DNA of 64,000 bases from JBMNCQ01 sp049366715 (GTDB lineage Bacteria > Bacillota > Peptococcia > Peptococcales > BICA1-8): positions 62,001 through 126,000 of the forward strand of contig JBMNCQ010000048.1 of the NCBI GenBank assembly GCA_049366715.1. Direction: 5' to 3'. Position numbers and translations under genes: made by a program. The notes under the pieces were generated by a model. That model was not told where the DNA came from, ran no database searches, and saw only the letters and a list, made by a program, of their open reading frames with translations. This document shows, piece after piece, positions 1-8,972 of the stretch (its first letter is position 1; every line of letters begins with the position of its first letter).

Positions 1-18
1 TGTTAAGAGGTAATCAGT

Positions 19-3000
19 ATGACTGTTCTTCCTCTGATTCGTACGCAGCTCGTACCCCCACAAATTAAGAATTCTATTAAACGTGCCGGACTGCGGGATC
101 TGGGACTGGCAATATTATCCCACCGCGTCACTACCGTAACGGCTCCGGCAGGTTACGGCAAAAGCGTCTGGGTTTCCTCCCTGGCGGGAGAACCGGAATG
201 GCCCCCTACGGCCTGGCTAAGCCTTGATTCCTTCGACAGTGAACCTGCTTGCTTTCTTTATCATCTGATCCACGCCGCCAAACGGGTTCTGCCGGGGTTT
301 GGAGTCCAGTCTCTGCGGACCATGAACAGCCTGGAGGATGCAAATAAGGATTGGCTGATAGCACTCTCCACCTTTATTGAAGAACTTCCTCCAGACAAAG
401 CACTTATGCTGGTACTGGATGACCTTTACCTCATGGATAAAAATCCGGTCATCTGCAGCATGCTGGAACACCTGATCCATTACCTGCCCCCCCGGGCCCA
501 TCTGCTGCTAATCAGCAGAAATACCCCTCCGCTCAATTTATACCAGGAACTGCTCAAGGGTGAGCTGCTAGAAATCAAAAAGGAGCACCTGCTTTTTTCA
601 GCCGGAGAAGGGGGGGAAATGCTGGCAGCTTTAGGCATTAAAGTAGCGGACGAAGACCTTCCCTTAATTCATTCCTGTACTGAAGGATGGGCTGTAGGCT
701 TACGCCTCTTCGGGCTATTCTTGATGAGATCGGGCGGTGATATTAAAAATACTCTGGCCGCTTTAAACGGAAAGGATACAGACCTGTATACATACTTGAG
801 CAATGAACTTTTAGGCCATTTACCCGGGGAACTGCAGAATTTCCTCCTGAATTCCTCCCTGCTGCCCTACCTGGAGCCGGCATTGTGCGATGCTGCTTTA
901 GAATGCGCTGACAGCAAAGCAAAAATCACAGAGCTTCACTCTTACGGCCTGTTGAGTCAAACAGCAGATGAGTTAACTTCCTGGCGGCTGCATCATCTAA
1001 TGAGTGACTTCCTGAAACAAAAAGCCCTCAGCCTCCGCCCGCCGGATTATATTATTTCCCTGAGGCGCCGGGCTATGAGATTTCTCCAAAGCAAAGGAGA
1101 TATCGACAGAGCCTTGGAACAAGCCGTCGCCTGCCCCGACTGGACGGCAGTAATAACCTTAATTCATACCCATGGTGACAATTACTTTTTGCAAAACGGG
1201 CGTCTGGACGGCCTAAACTCCTGGATCAGCCATATACCACAGGAGCTTACCGGCGGTGACTGCCGGCTATTATACTTTAAAGGCATGAGTATCCTGCACA
1301 CTAAGCCGGAGGACGCCCTGGATATTTTATCCCGTGCTGCCCATTACGCTGAAAAAAAAGGAGAAATCAAATGCCAGCTTCGCTCGCTCTTGGCCATGAT
1401 TGCCGTTTATACCTTAGCCAACAATGTAAAAAAAGTAAAGGAAACCGCCGGCCGCATCCCTATAGCCGCTTCTCTTTTAGGAGGCTCCTGGTCAAGGGGG
1501 ATGATACTGATTGCCGCCTTAAGCCAGGCAGCCTGGTCAGATAATCTGCAACAGGGAGTCTGGTTCAGCCGGCTGGCAGGCAAAAGCAAACTAGACCCGG
1601 AATCGCGCATGGCTTATTTAATATTTTCCTGCGTTATCCAATACCGACTGGGAAATCTGACTGCGGCCAGAGAGTTTATCGAAAAAGCTCTGAGCGATCC
1701 TTATATCCGGGAAAATGAACGCTGGACAGGTACGGCCTATACAATTTATTCAGTCATCTGTGTCCTGGCCGGGGATCATGATAAACTGCGGACAATCTGT
1801 GAAGAATTGCTGCGCCTGGGGAAGAAATACCATATCCCTCACCAACTGGGCATTGCTTACCGCCGTCTGGCTCTGCTCCATCTGTGGAACGGATTTCCCG
1901 CTGAAGCCCGGAAAGAATTTGAACTTTCCCGCAGCGCTTTTCTTAAAAGCAATAATTTATTCTATACTTATCTTCTAGATCTAGATCTGATCTTAATGCG
2001 GGTAATGTCCGGGGCAAATGCCCGGGACCTGCTGGGAGAGACTCAGCACATCTTAAACAAACTGAAAACTTTACCCGGCGGACAGGGTCTGGACGATTAT
2101 GCCCTTTCTACAGCCGGCATCATTGCCATGGAAGCCGGTGAATTACAACTGGCCCGAAAACGGTTTTTAGAAGTCCTCCAGAACTGCTTGAACAAGGGGG
2201 CCAGGCAGGTCCTGGCCGGAACCCAGTTATTACTGGCCCGGTCATACCTTCTGGAGGGGGATTATGACCCGGCGGACAGCTACCTGGCCCAAGCCCTGAG
2301 CTCAGCCGAAGCAGAAAAATGGGAATTTTTCTGGGATTGGCATCCTGAAACTATGTACAGTCTGTGCCGGCGGGCCCTTTTGCAAAAGATCAGGCCCCAA
2401 TGGGCCGCTCATCTGCTCCGGCGCTGGTTTGCCCAACGCACCTGTGAGGAAGCCGGTAATTTATTAATATACCCCTCTGAACATGTACGTAACTCCATGA
2501 CCTTACTGATCCAGGAAGTCACTCAGGAAACAGGGATACTTATCATCCATGTAAACTTCCTGGGAGGCTTTCATGTCTTTATTAACGGTATGGAAATCGC
2601 GCCTAAACACTGGAAGACCCAGAAAGCAGAAAACCTTTTTAAGTATCTGATTATAGAAAGAGGCCGGCATCCCAAAGAAAAAATCATCGAAACACTGTGG
2701 CCTGAATCCGACCCCCACCTGGGGGATGCCAGCCTGAGAATGGCTTTAACCCACGTGCGTAAAGCACTGGGTCTTGATAATAAGCATCAGGAGAGTATCA
2801 TCCTCAAGCGGGGTATGATTTATCTCAATTCTGAAATAAAAATACAGAGTGATTATCAGTTATTCACTGCCTTAGCTCAGAAAACACTAAAGAATGCCGA
2901 CATGAATAGTCCCCTTACCCTGAGTTTGTTGGAAGAGGCCGCTCAACTCTACCGGGGTGAATTTCTCCCCGACAGTTTATATGAAGACTGGACTTTTAGG

Positions 3001-3291
3001 CTGCGTACAGAACTGCATCATCTTAACCTCCAGGTTCTTTTAATGCTCATTGAAGCTTATCGGCAGCAAGGCAAGCTATCCCTTGCCATCGGAGCCTGCC
3101 GCCGTTACCTGGACCTGGAACCGGTTGATGAAACGGTCTGCAGGACAACAATGAACTTGCTCTGCCACAGCGGGCAAAAACAGCAGGCCTTATTCTTATA
3201 TCAAGAACTGGCTGCCCGTTTATTGCAAGACTATGATACGGTTCCCCTGGCAGAAACGAATACTTTATATGAAAAAATCCGCGCCAGGTAG
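19..3291 (+). CDS. MalT-like STAND ATPase transcriptional regulator with C-terminal BTAD domain
   Basis: A 1090-residue regulator. The N-terminus resembles the MalT/LuxR-family STAND NTPase: Walker A APAGYGKS at residues 42-49 and a Walker B-like LMLVLDDL near 130. The middle (about 350-850) is helical and TPR-like. The C-terminus carries a winged-helix domain (about 865-945, LGGFHVFING...WKTQKAENLFKYL) followed by a bacterial transcriptional activation domain rich in helices. This is the SARP/BTAD arrangement rather than the LuxR HTH of true MalT. An AGAGGT ribosome site lies just upstream. The activated target cannot be read from the sequence; the next gene points toward it, so it stands alone here. 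By family such proteins are ligand-activated, ATP-dependent transcription activators; the ligand is unknown. Confidence 0.85.
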   Translation: MTVLPLIRTQLVPPQIKNSIKRAGLRDLGLAILSHRVTTVTAPAGYGKSVWVSSLAGEPEWPPTAWLSLDSFDSEPACFLYHLIHAAKRVLPGFGVQSLRTMNSLEDANKDWLIALSTFIEELPPDKALMLVLDDLYLMDKNPVICSMLEHLIHYLPPRAHLLLISRNTPPLNLYQELLKGELLEIKKEHLLFSAGEGGEMLAALGIKVADEDLPLIHSCTEGWAVGLRLFGLFLMRSGGDIKNTLAALNGKDTDLYTYLSNELLGHLPGELQNFLLNSSLLPYLEPALCDAALECADSKAKITELHSYGLLSQTADELTSWRLHHLMSDFLKQKALSLRPPDYIISLRRRAMRFLQSKGDIDRALEQAVACPDWTAVITLIHTHGDNYFLQNGRLDGLNSWISHIPQELTGGDCRLLYFKGMSILHTKPEDALDILSRAAHYAEKKGEIKCQLRSLLAMIAVYTLANNVKKVKETAGRIPIAASLLGGSWSRGMILIAALSQAAWSDNLQQGVWFSRLAGKSKLDPESRMAYLIFSCVIQYRLGNLTAAREFIEKALSDPYIRENERWTGTAYTIYSVICVLAGDHDKLRTICEELLRLGKKYHIPHQLGIAYRRLALLHLWNGFPAEARKEFELSRSAFLKSNNLFYTYLLDLDLILMRVMSGANARDLLGETQHILNKLKTLPGGQGLDDYALSTAGIIAMEAGELQLARKRFLEVLQNCLNKGARQVLAGTQLLLARSYLLEGDYDPADSYLAQALSSAEAEKWEFFWDWHPETMYSLCRRALLQKIRPQWAAHLLRRWFAQRTCEEAGNLLIYPSEHVRNSMTLLIQEVTQETGILIIHVNFLGGFHVFINGMEIAPKHWKTQKAENLFKYLIIERGRHPKEKIIETLWPESDPHLGDASLRMALTHVRKALGLDNKHQESIILKRGMIYLNSEIKIQSDYQLFTALAQKTLKNADMNSPLTLSLLEEAAQLYRGEFLPDSLYEDWTFRLRTELHHLNLQVLLMLIEAYRQQGKLSLAIGACRRYLDLEPVDETVCRTTMNLLCHSGQKQQALFLYQELAARLLQDYDTVPLAETNTLYEKIRAR

Positions 3292-3358
3292 ATCGTTGGC
3301 CAGACCTACGAAGACGCAACCGGCTATCTCCCCCTTTGTCCCCCAATTAAATTGCCCA

Positions 3359-3862
3359 TTATTCTAAGCCATAGGCAATGGAAGCTTCTTGCGCACTGGA
3401 ATTATACGAAAAGTTTACCGAAGCCCCCTGCTCTGTTTTACCTACAAACATAATACCATCGGAATCTTCCATATCCATACCGTCTTTAAAACCAAGTTCC
3501 CGGAGTTTAGCAACATATTCCCTGGCATCGGCAATTTTATACTCTGCCACAGCTACAATGCCGCCTTTACCGGCATCGTTTTTCATTACATAGGTAATCT
3601 TACCTTTAGGTTCAGGTAATTCACCCATGGCCTCTTGCGGCCAGGTTAAATCTTCCCCTGCTTCGTACGTGTTCCCGTCAACCTGGATTTTACCGCCGTC
3701 TTTAGAAATATCCACCTTGTTCCCGGTGGTTTTTTCTACAATGGTCTCCAAGCCCTTTTCTGCTATCTTATCCTCAATCTTACTACAGGCACTGAGGGAA
3801 AATACCAGGGCAATAATTAAAAGAGCAACTACCGGTTTTGTTTTTCTTATCACTAATAACAT
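3359..3862 (-). CDS. Small predicted lipoprotein of unknown function
   Basis: A 167-residue protein with a basic N-terminus, a hydrophobic segment at about 10-24 and a lipobox (LSAC) with the acylated Cys near residue 26, so it is probably anchored outside the membrane. The mature part is acidic, lysine-rich, and contains no motif I recognise; it has a DUF-like alpha/beta look (YEAGEDLTWP, a region similar to small secreted lipoproteins of Clostridia). It is convergent with the large regulator on its left and downstream of the efflux operon terminator, so it is probably its own transcript. Function unknown. Confidence 0.7.
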   Translation of the reverse strand: MLLVIRKTKPVVALLIIALVFSLSACSKIEDKIAEKGLETIVEKTTGNKVDISKDGGKIQVDGNTYEAGEDLTWPQEAMGELPEPKGKITYVMKNDAGKGGIVAVAEYKIADAREYVAKLRELGFKDGMDMEDSDGIMFVGKTEQGASVNFSYNSSAQEASIAYGLE

Positions 3863-3980
3863 CCTTTCAGATTTTTTAAGTTTCCGCGGATATTTTTATC
3901 ATAATTCAGGTAATCCTCGTAAACTTTTCAAAAATTGCTCTTTTAATTTTAAAAAAATTGCCTTTTTGCAAACAACATGG

Positions 3981-4018
3981 AAAAGAAAAAAGAAGACTTG
4001 AGTTTACACCAAGTCTTC
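3981..4018 (-). terminator. Rho-independent terminator of the efflux operon
   Basis: Perfect 9-bp stem GAAGACTTG/CAAGTCTTC with a 9-base loop (3992-4018), followed on the minus strand by a T-rich run (TTTTTTCTTTT). It lies 18 bases after the stop codon of the adaptor gene. Confidence 0.9.
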
Positions 4019-4035
4019 ATAACGGTATTTATTAA

Positions 4036-5151
4036 TTAAATTTTCTTGCCGTCATACACACCGCTTAGATCACCCCTGATAACCTGCTCCCCTTCCGTAA
4101 GGCCTTCTACAATAACTGCCTGCTGGTTATTATGAATACCTATGGTTACCTTCTGCTGAACAACTTTATCCTCATTAACTTTAAAAACATAGTTTAAGCC
4201 ATTTCTTACTACAATAGCATCCTGAGGAACAACAAGGCTATCAGCTGCTGATGAAACTTCGATTTTTACGTTGCCGGTCATCCCGGCTTTTAAAAATTTA
4301 TCGGTATTTTCGAATACAATCTCCAGAGGGTACTGTTCCCCGGTTTCCGCGGAAATGGGACTAATATGGGATACCTCCCCGGAAAAATCTTTGTTGGGCA
4401 GGGCCCCGATCCTGGCCTGGGCTTTTTGTCCGACCTGAATTAAATTGGTATCTCTCTCCGCAATATTTGTTTTAAAAATAAGTTTGTCGATAGTTGCAAT
4501 AGTAACTATGGTGGTGCCGGGAGAAACCATTTCACCCTCTGCCACTTCAATATCAACAATTTCTCCATCTAAAGGACTATATAAAACAGTTCTGTCCAAT
4601 TGCAATTCCACTGCCGCCAGGTTGGCTCTCGCCGCTTCTACCGCTATTTTAGCTGTTTCATAAGTACTTTTATCTCCTTCAAGTTTGAGAAGGTAACTCT
4701 CGTAATCCTGCTGGGAGACACCCTGAACTTCATATAAAGCTTTGATTCTGGCAAACTCCTTTTCCGTCGTTTCATACTTGTTTTTGGCTAAAGCGCTGCT
4801 TTCCCCACTTTGTTTAAGGCCTGCCTGGGCTTGATTATATTTGACGATAAGATCCTGATCATCTAGAATGATCAGCTCTTCCCCCTGTTTTACTGTTTGG
4901 CCTTTTTTAACTAACACGTTTTCCACTACGCTGGAAATTTGCGCTGAGATAGTAGCACTCTTTTCAGGGATTAAAACACCGGGCAGCAACAGCTCCCCTA
5001 CTAATTTTCCTTTCGAAACATCAATAATTTCCAGATTGGTCTTTCCGGTGTCGGCGGTCTCGACAGAACCACAGCCGGCAAGGACTACACCGGATATTAA
5101 ATATATTATTAATAAAATTAAATAGTGCTTGATTTGACTCTTTTTTAACAC
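4036..5151 (-). CDS. Membrane-fusion (HlyD/RND-type) efflux adaptor, lipoprotein
   Basis: A 371-residue periplasmic-adaptor-like protein. It has a signal peptide with lipobox VLAGC (Cys near 26), then a biotinyl-lipoyl half motif (VLVKKGQTVKQGEELIILDD). A long coiled-coil hairpin follows (about 105-185, Ala/Glu/Lys-rich), then the second lipoyl half (LYSPLDGEIVDIEVAEGEMV), a beta-barrel and a C-terminal membrane-proximal domain ending VIRGDLSGVYDGKKI. It is last in the operon marR-MFS-short adaptor-this gene. Its architecture is that of adaptors working with RND or ABC pumps, yet the only transporter here is an MFS protein. The real partner may be elsewhere. Confidence 0.85.
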   Translation of the reverse strand: MLKKSQIKHYLILLIIYLISGVVLAGCGSVETADTGKTNLEIIDVSKGKLVGELLLPGVLIPEKSATISAQISSVVENVLVKKGQTVKQGEELIILDDQDLIVKYNQAQAGLKQSGESSALAKNKYETTEKEFARIKALYEVQGVSQQDYESYLLKLEGDKSTYETAKIAVEAARANLAAVELQLDRTVLYSPLDGEIVDIEVAEGEMVSPGTTIVTIATIDKLIFKTNIAERDTNLIQVGQKAQARIGALPNKDFSGEVSHISPISAETGEQYPLEIVFENTDKFLKAGMTGNVKIEVSSAADSLVVPQDAIVVRNGLNYVFKVNEDKVVQQKVTIGIHNNQQAVIVEGLTEGEQVIRGDLSGVYDGKKI

Positions 5152-5166
5152 TGCTTTTTCCCCCTA

Positions 5167-5874
5167 TTAATTACCGTTGTTTACTAAAATTTTAATAACT
5201 ACATTCATGCCGGGCACAACATTAATATTATTTATCTCGGAAAACCGAACTTTAATGGGTATCAGCTGGGTAACCTTTGTAAAATTACCGTTAGAGCTTT
5301 GCGTAGATATTACCGAAAAGGTAGATGTAGTAGCCTGACCGATCCCATCAACAAATCCTGTGAATTTTTGATCCGGTACCGCATCAACACTAATCTCTAC
5401 TTCCTGGCCCTTTTTAACTTTGCCGATCTCCGTTTCTTCAATATTGGCCGAGATATACATATCGCCGGTGGCAGCGATAATTGCCAGAGACTGTCCCGGA
5501 CTTACCATTTCCCCCACTAACCCCTGAGACTTTATTACTTTACCGGCAATGGGCGCCATAATTTCCGCTTTTTGCGCATAGGAACTTCCGGACTGGTCTA
5601 ATCCCTCAACACTGATACCGACAGAATTTAATACAGAAGCCAAACTAATCTGCCCCAGCTTCTGCCCCGCCTGGACCTCACTGCCCTCCGTAACATTCCA
5701 GTCAATTAACTTCCCGGATATCTGCGGAGAAATAACAACGGTATCGGCGGCAATCCTGGCGTCCTCGGTTGTAACGTAATGGCCGGCCTGGTAGCTATAA
5801 TAAAAGGTGATCCCCCCGCCGCCTAAGACAGCTAATATTAATAATATTATCAATATTCTCTTCTGTTTTTGCAT
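5167..5874 (-). CDS. Short EmrA/HlyD-type secretion adaptor
   Basis: A 235-residue protein with one N-terminal membrane helix (about 6-27), then a lipoyl-type segment (VTTEDARIAADTVVISPQISG, typical of EmrA) and a second half near 105-130 (APIAGKVIKSQGLVGEMVSPG). A beta-barrel end follows (VVPGMNVVIKILV). The usual long coiled-coil insert of EmrA is almost absent: only a short linker, about 25-30 residues, joins the lipoyl halves, making the protein roughly 130 residues shorter than typical EmrA. It sits between the MFS gene and the second adaptor with 15-17-base gaps, so the three are cotranscribed. It probably assists drug export by the MFS pump. Confidence 0.85.
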   Translation of the reverse strand: MQKQKRILIILLILAVLGGGGITFYYSYQAGHYVTTEDARIAADTVVISPQISGKLIDWNVTEGSEVQAGQKLGQISLASVLNSVGISVEGLDQSGSSYAQKAEIMAPIAGKVIKSQGLVGEMVSPGQSLAIIAATGDMYISANIEETEIGKVKKGQEVEISVDAVPDQKFTGFVDGIGQATTSTFSVISTQSSNGNFTKVTQLIPIKVRFSEINNINVVPGMNVVIKILVNNGN

Positions 5875-5891
5875 ATCTTAATCCCTCCAAA

Positions 5892-7430
5892 TTATTCACC
5901 TAAATTATGTTGAGTCCCTGTAGAAGCATCACCTTTTTTGAGCGTGAAAGCAGGGAAAAAAGCCATAAACATTAAAACACTCATAATTAAAAACACATCA
6001 TTCAAGGCCTGGACAAAAGAAATTTTATAAATATTTCCCTGTAATAATCCTGAAATTACACTTTGTGATAAATTGCCTGCTTCCTGCACACTGTTTTGTA
6101 AAAACATTTGTAGATTATAACTGCTGATATTCCAGTTCAGCATTGTAGAATGATAAGTCTGTCTATGATTTAGCATTACTGTTAAAATAGCAATTCCGAA
6201 AGAACCGGAAACCCGGTTGATAATATTGGTAATCGAAGATGCCCTGCCAACCTTTTCATTGGGTACTACCGACATTATGGCCGTCTGGGTAGGCATCATC
6301 GTCAGCCCCATGCCTATGGAGCGAACCACATTCCACTGTATTATCGTTGTTAATTCCGTATAAATATCCAGTTTTGTAAACAAATAAGTACTGTAAGCTA
6401 ATATTAAAATTCCGGAAGTAATTAAAGGCTTAGGACCTATCTTGTCATACAGCCTGCCGCTTATCGGCATTACCAGAGCGGAAACTAAGGCAGGAGGCAG
6501 CATTAAGAGACCTGTTTGGAAAGCACCTAAACCCCTGATAGATTGCAAGAACAGGGGAATAAAGAATACACCGCTGAACATGCCGATCGTAATAAGGGCC
6601 AGCATTAGATTGCCCATAGCAAAAGTACCGTATCTAAATAAAGTCAAATCCAACAACGGTTCTTCGATGCTTAATTCCCAGTAAACAAAGATCCCCAGGG
6701 CCGCCAAGCTTATATAAAATAACATTACCGTCGGATAGGAGGACCAGCCCCACTCCGACCCTTCCGAGAAAGCAAAAAGCAGACAGAACAAACCTGTTGC
6801 AGCCAGCAAGGCTCCTCGCCAATCAAACTTACCCGCCGGTGTCTTAGGAAAATCAGGAATTACAATACCGGCTAACAGGATGCCGATAACGCCTATAGGA
6901 ACATTAATGGAAAAAATCCAATGCCAGCTTACATATTCAACTAAATAGCCCCCCAAACTAGGCCCGATAGCCGGAGCCAGAAGCATCGTCAAACCAAAGG
7001 TCCCCATGGCGGAACCAATTCTCTCCCTGGGTACAATGCGGTAAACCATAGCCATCGTAATGGGCATGATCATCCCGCCGCCCAGACCTTGGATTACTCT
7101 AAAAATAGAAAGAGACCCCACATCCCAGGCCAGGGAACAGAGTAAAGAACCCAGAGTAAATACACCTAAAGATAAAATATACAACCTTTTATAACCTAAA
7201 TAGTCCCCCAGCCATCCACTGGTCGGGACAATGACACCTAAAGTCAGCATATAAACGGTAACAATCCACTCTATCTCCGCACTGGTCACTCCAAAATCAG
7301 TCATCAAGGACGGAATGGCAACATTTACGATACTGGAATCCAGAATTGCCATAAACCCGCCGATGAGGATTACAATTATAGATAGAATCCAGGAGTTATT
7401 CGGATTATTGCCGGTAATCTCCTCTGTCAT
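5892..7430 (-). CDS. DHA2-family (EmrB/QacA-like) multidrug MFS transporter
   Basis: A 512-residue, 14-helix drug:proton antiporter. It starts with the typical DHA2 sequence WILSIIVILIGGFMAILDSS, has motif A GWLGDYLGYKRLY after helix 2 and motif C (GPSLGGYLV) in helix 5. It lies 7 bases after marR and just before the short EmrA-type adaptor, matching the emrRAB layout. By family it exports hydrophobic or cationic toxic compounds using the proton gradient; the substrate here cannot be told from sequence. Expression is presumably controlled by the MarR protein encoded first in the operon. Confidence 0.92.
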   Translation of the reverse strand: MTEEITGNNPNNSWILSIIVILIGGFMAILDSSIVNVAIPSLMTDFGVTSAEIEWIVTVYMLTLGVIVPTSGWLGDYLGYKRLYILSLGVFTLGSLLCSLAWDVGSLSIFRVIQGLGGGMIMPITMAMVYRIVPRERIGSAMGTFGLTMLLAPAIGPSLGGYLVEYVSWHWIFSINVPIGVIGILLAGIVIPDFPKTPAGKFDWRGALLAATGLFCLLFAFSEGSEWGWSSYPTVMLFYISLAALGIFVYWELSIEEPLLDLTLFRYGTFAMGNLMLALITIGMFSGVFFIPLFLQSIRGLGAFQTGLLMLPPALVSALVMPISGRLYDKIGPKPLITSGILILAYSTYLFTKLDIYTELTTIIQWNVVRSIGMGLTMMPTQTAIMSVVPNEKVGRASSITNIINRVSGSFGIAILTVMLNHRQTYHSTMLNWNISSYNLQMFLQNSVQEAGNLSQSVISGLLQGNIYKISFVQALNDVFLIMSVLMFMAFFPAFTLKKGDASTGTQHNLGE

Positions 7431-7437
7431 ATATTAT

Positions 7438-7881
7438 CTAGCCCCTCTTTTCTACGACATCGTTAAATTTCTCCAACTCATTCTGCATCATAACCCACCA
7501 GTCATCAGACAGTTCATCACCTAAAGATTCTACATACTCTTTAATTTGTAACTGGTAGTACTGCTTTTTTTCTTTAAAACCCTCCCCTATACCAATAATT
7601 ACGACCCTGCGGTCCTCGTCGTTGCGGAAACGTTCCACCATGCCTTTTTTGACCAGGCGGTCTAAAATCCCCGTCAAAGTACTGGCCGGCAAGCCAACTT
7701 CAGCAGCTAACTCCATAACCTGGTAATTTTTATCCTTAATTACCATCAAGACCATAGCTTCCGTCAATGATAGGTCTTTTTGCATAAAGCAGGAAATATC
7801 CTTAAATATCTTTTTTCTCAGAGAGAATAATTGCCTGATAACCGCCATCCTTGTTCCCAGATTTTCTCCTAAAGGATCCAT
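7438..7881 (-). CDS. MarR-family transcriptional regulator of the efflux operon
   Basis: A 147-residue winged-helix regulator (LTEAMVLMVIKDKNYQVMEL...LPASTLTGILDRLVKKG, wing with NDEDRRVV). I place the start at the ATG at 7881, which follows GAGGTG by five bases; an in-frame GTG one codon upstream is less likely. It is the first gene of a four-gene operon with the MFS pump and two adaptors, an arrangement that in emrR/marR systems means autorepression relieved by the pump substrate. I could not recognise a clear palindromic operator in the 245-base divergent region up to 8130. Confidence 0.88.
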   Translation of the reverse strand: MDPLGENLGTRMAVIRQLFSLRKKIFKDISCFMQKDLSLTEAMVLMVIKDKNYQVMELAAEVGLPASTLTGILDRLVKKGMVERFRNDEDRRVVIIGIGEGFKEKKQYYQLQIKEYVESLGDELSDDWWVMMQNELEKFNDVVEKRG

Positions 7882-8129
7882 CACTACACCTCATTTAATT
7901 CGGTTTCGAATATTTCTTTTACGTTCTATTATACTACTTAGGCAAATTATAACAATAGTTTAAATATTTTTATTAACATTATTTATGATATCTTATTTTA
8001 GTCCTGCCTTAACAATAAGATTTTTAATAATATTCCGGCTTAACGGAACACATGGAGCCGTAAAGAATAAAATAATACTACTAAATTAAGTTTCCAAAAT
8101 AAATTCCATATTATTTGGAGTGATTATTT

Positions 8130-8639
8130 GTGAGTTATACACAATTAAACGGCCAGCCTCAAGGATATCCATACTATTTTACAAATAAAATCAGAGAAGC
8201 ACTGATAGCTGAAATTTTTGCAATAAACGGTTATGCCGGCCATCTTGCAAATTCAAACATGGAAGATATTAATGCAGTCTGGAGAAGCATTATCCAGGAT
8301 GAGAAAGATCATTACGGCATGTTTCTGACATTAATCCGCAAATATGACCCGGTACAGCACCAACAATACTTAGAACATGTTCACCAAAAAATTATCGTTA
8401 CACCTCTCCCGGCCTATAAGCCCGATTGCAACAAACAGCTCATCTTAAATAATGTACGGGATGATATCAAAGGGGAGCTTGAAGCCGTAATTCTTTACGA
8501 GCAACACTTAGCGGAAATGCCTTACCAGGATATCCGGAATGTATTTTATACAGTTATTAAAGCAGAAAAGGGCCACACCGAACAATTGACCCGCCTGCTG
8601 TTAAAGTATGACCCGGATAAATATAACGACCTCACATAA
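8130..8639 (+). CDS. Ferritin-like (rubrerythrin-type) di-iron domain protein
   Basis: A 169-residue helical protein starting at GTG, with TTGGAG 9 bases upstream. Two repeats of the rubrerythrin-type iron-ligand pattern are visible. In the first half a Glu in EALIAEIFAINGY is followed by DEKDHYGMF. In the second, GELEAVILYEQH is followed by AEKGHTEQL. These fit a four-helix bundle with ExxH ligand pairs. There is no rubredoxin domain. Family members handle peroxide or iron; the specific role here is unknown. It is transcribed divergently from the MarR efflux operon and is followed by a long hairpin (8651-8690). Confidence 0.75.
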   Translation: MSYTQLNGQPQGYPYYFTNKIREALIAEIFAINGYAGHLANSNMEDINAVWRSIIQDEKDHYGMFLTLIRKYDPVQHQQYLEHVHQKIIVTPLPAYKPDCNKQLILNNVRDDIKGELEAVILYEQHLAEMPYQDIRNVFYTVIKAEKGHTEQLTRLLLKYDPDKYNDLT

Positions 8640-8650
8640 TAAGAGTCAAG

Positions 8651-8690
8651 ACAAAGGAACGTGCGGACAAAGAAAGCACGTTTCCTTTGT
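8651..8690 (+). terminator. Long stem-loop after the ferritin-like gene
   Basis: A 14-bp stem with one bulged base (ACAAAGGAACGTGC against GCACGTTTCCTTTGT). It starts 12 bases after the stop codon. No T-run follows on the plus strand, so it may be a terminator of weak type or an mRNA 3'-end stabiliser. Confidence 0.5.
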
Positions 8691-8905
8691 ATGAGAGCAA
8701 TTGCAAATTTATCCATGCAATTTGCAAACCGACCCGCTCACGAAGAAATTTTCAATAGTTAACAGAGTTGCTGCTTCATAATGTATATTGCACAGCAATA
8801 AATTATAAATTTAAACGCCAATTTTAGATGTTTCTCCTTTTGAGGCGGGAATGATCCATTATGTAAAAACTATTAAAAAAATACACTTATTGATACATTA
8901 ATCTA

Positions 8906-8956
8906 TTGATAAATCATTCCATCTTTAATATAATTGCCTTGACAACTATATTAAAG
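8906..8956 (+). promoter_or_regulatory. Promoter and MarR-type operator in front of marR2
   Basis: A -35 box TTGATA (8906-8911) and a perfect -10 TATAAT (8929-8934) are 17 bases apart. Overlapping the -10 is an inverted repeat, CTTTAATATAATTG / CAACTATATTAAAG (8923-8936 and 8943-8956), with 13 of 14 positions matching and a 6-base spacer. It reaches the ribosome site. The same half-site pattern occurs at 9411-9434, so both are likely binding sites for the MarR protein encoded at 8973. Confidence 0.8.
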
Positions 8957-8972
8957 GTGGATGTAACCTACA

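Larger units (their letters stand above)
8640..8972. other. Gene-free stretch between the ferritin-like gene and second marR
   Basis: Contains the 8651-8690 hairpin and a separate perfect 9-bp inverted repeat TTGCAAATT/AATTTGCAA (8701-8709 and 8719-8727). It ends with the marR promoter and operator. I see no small gene in it. Confidence 0.6.
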
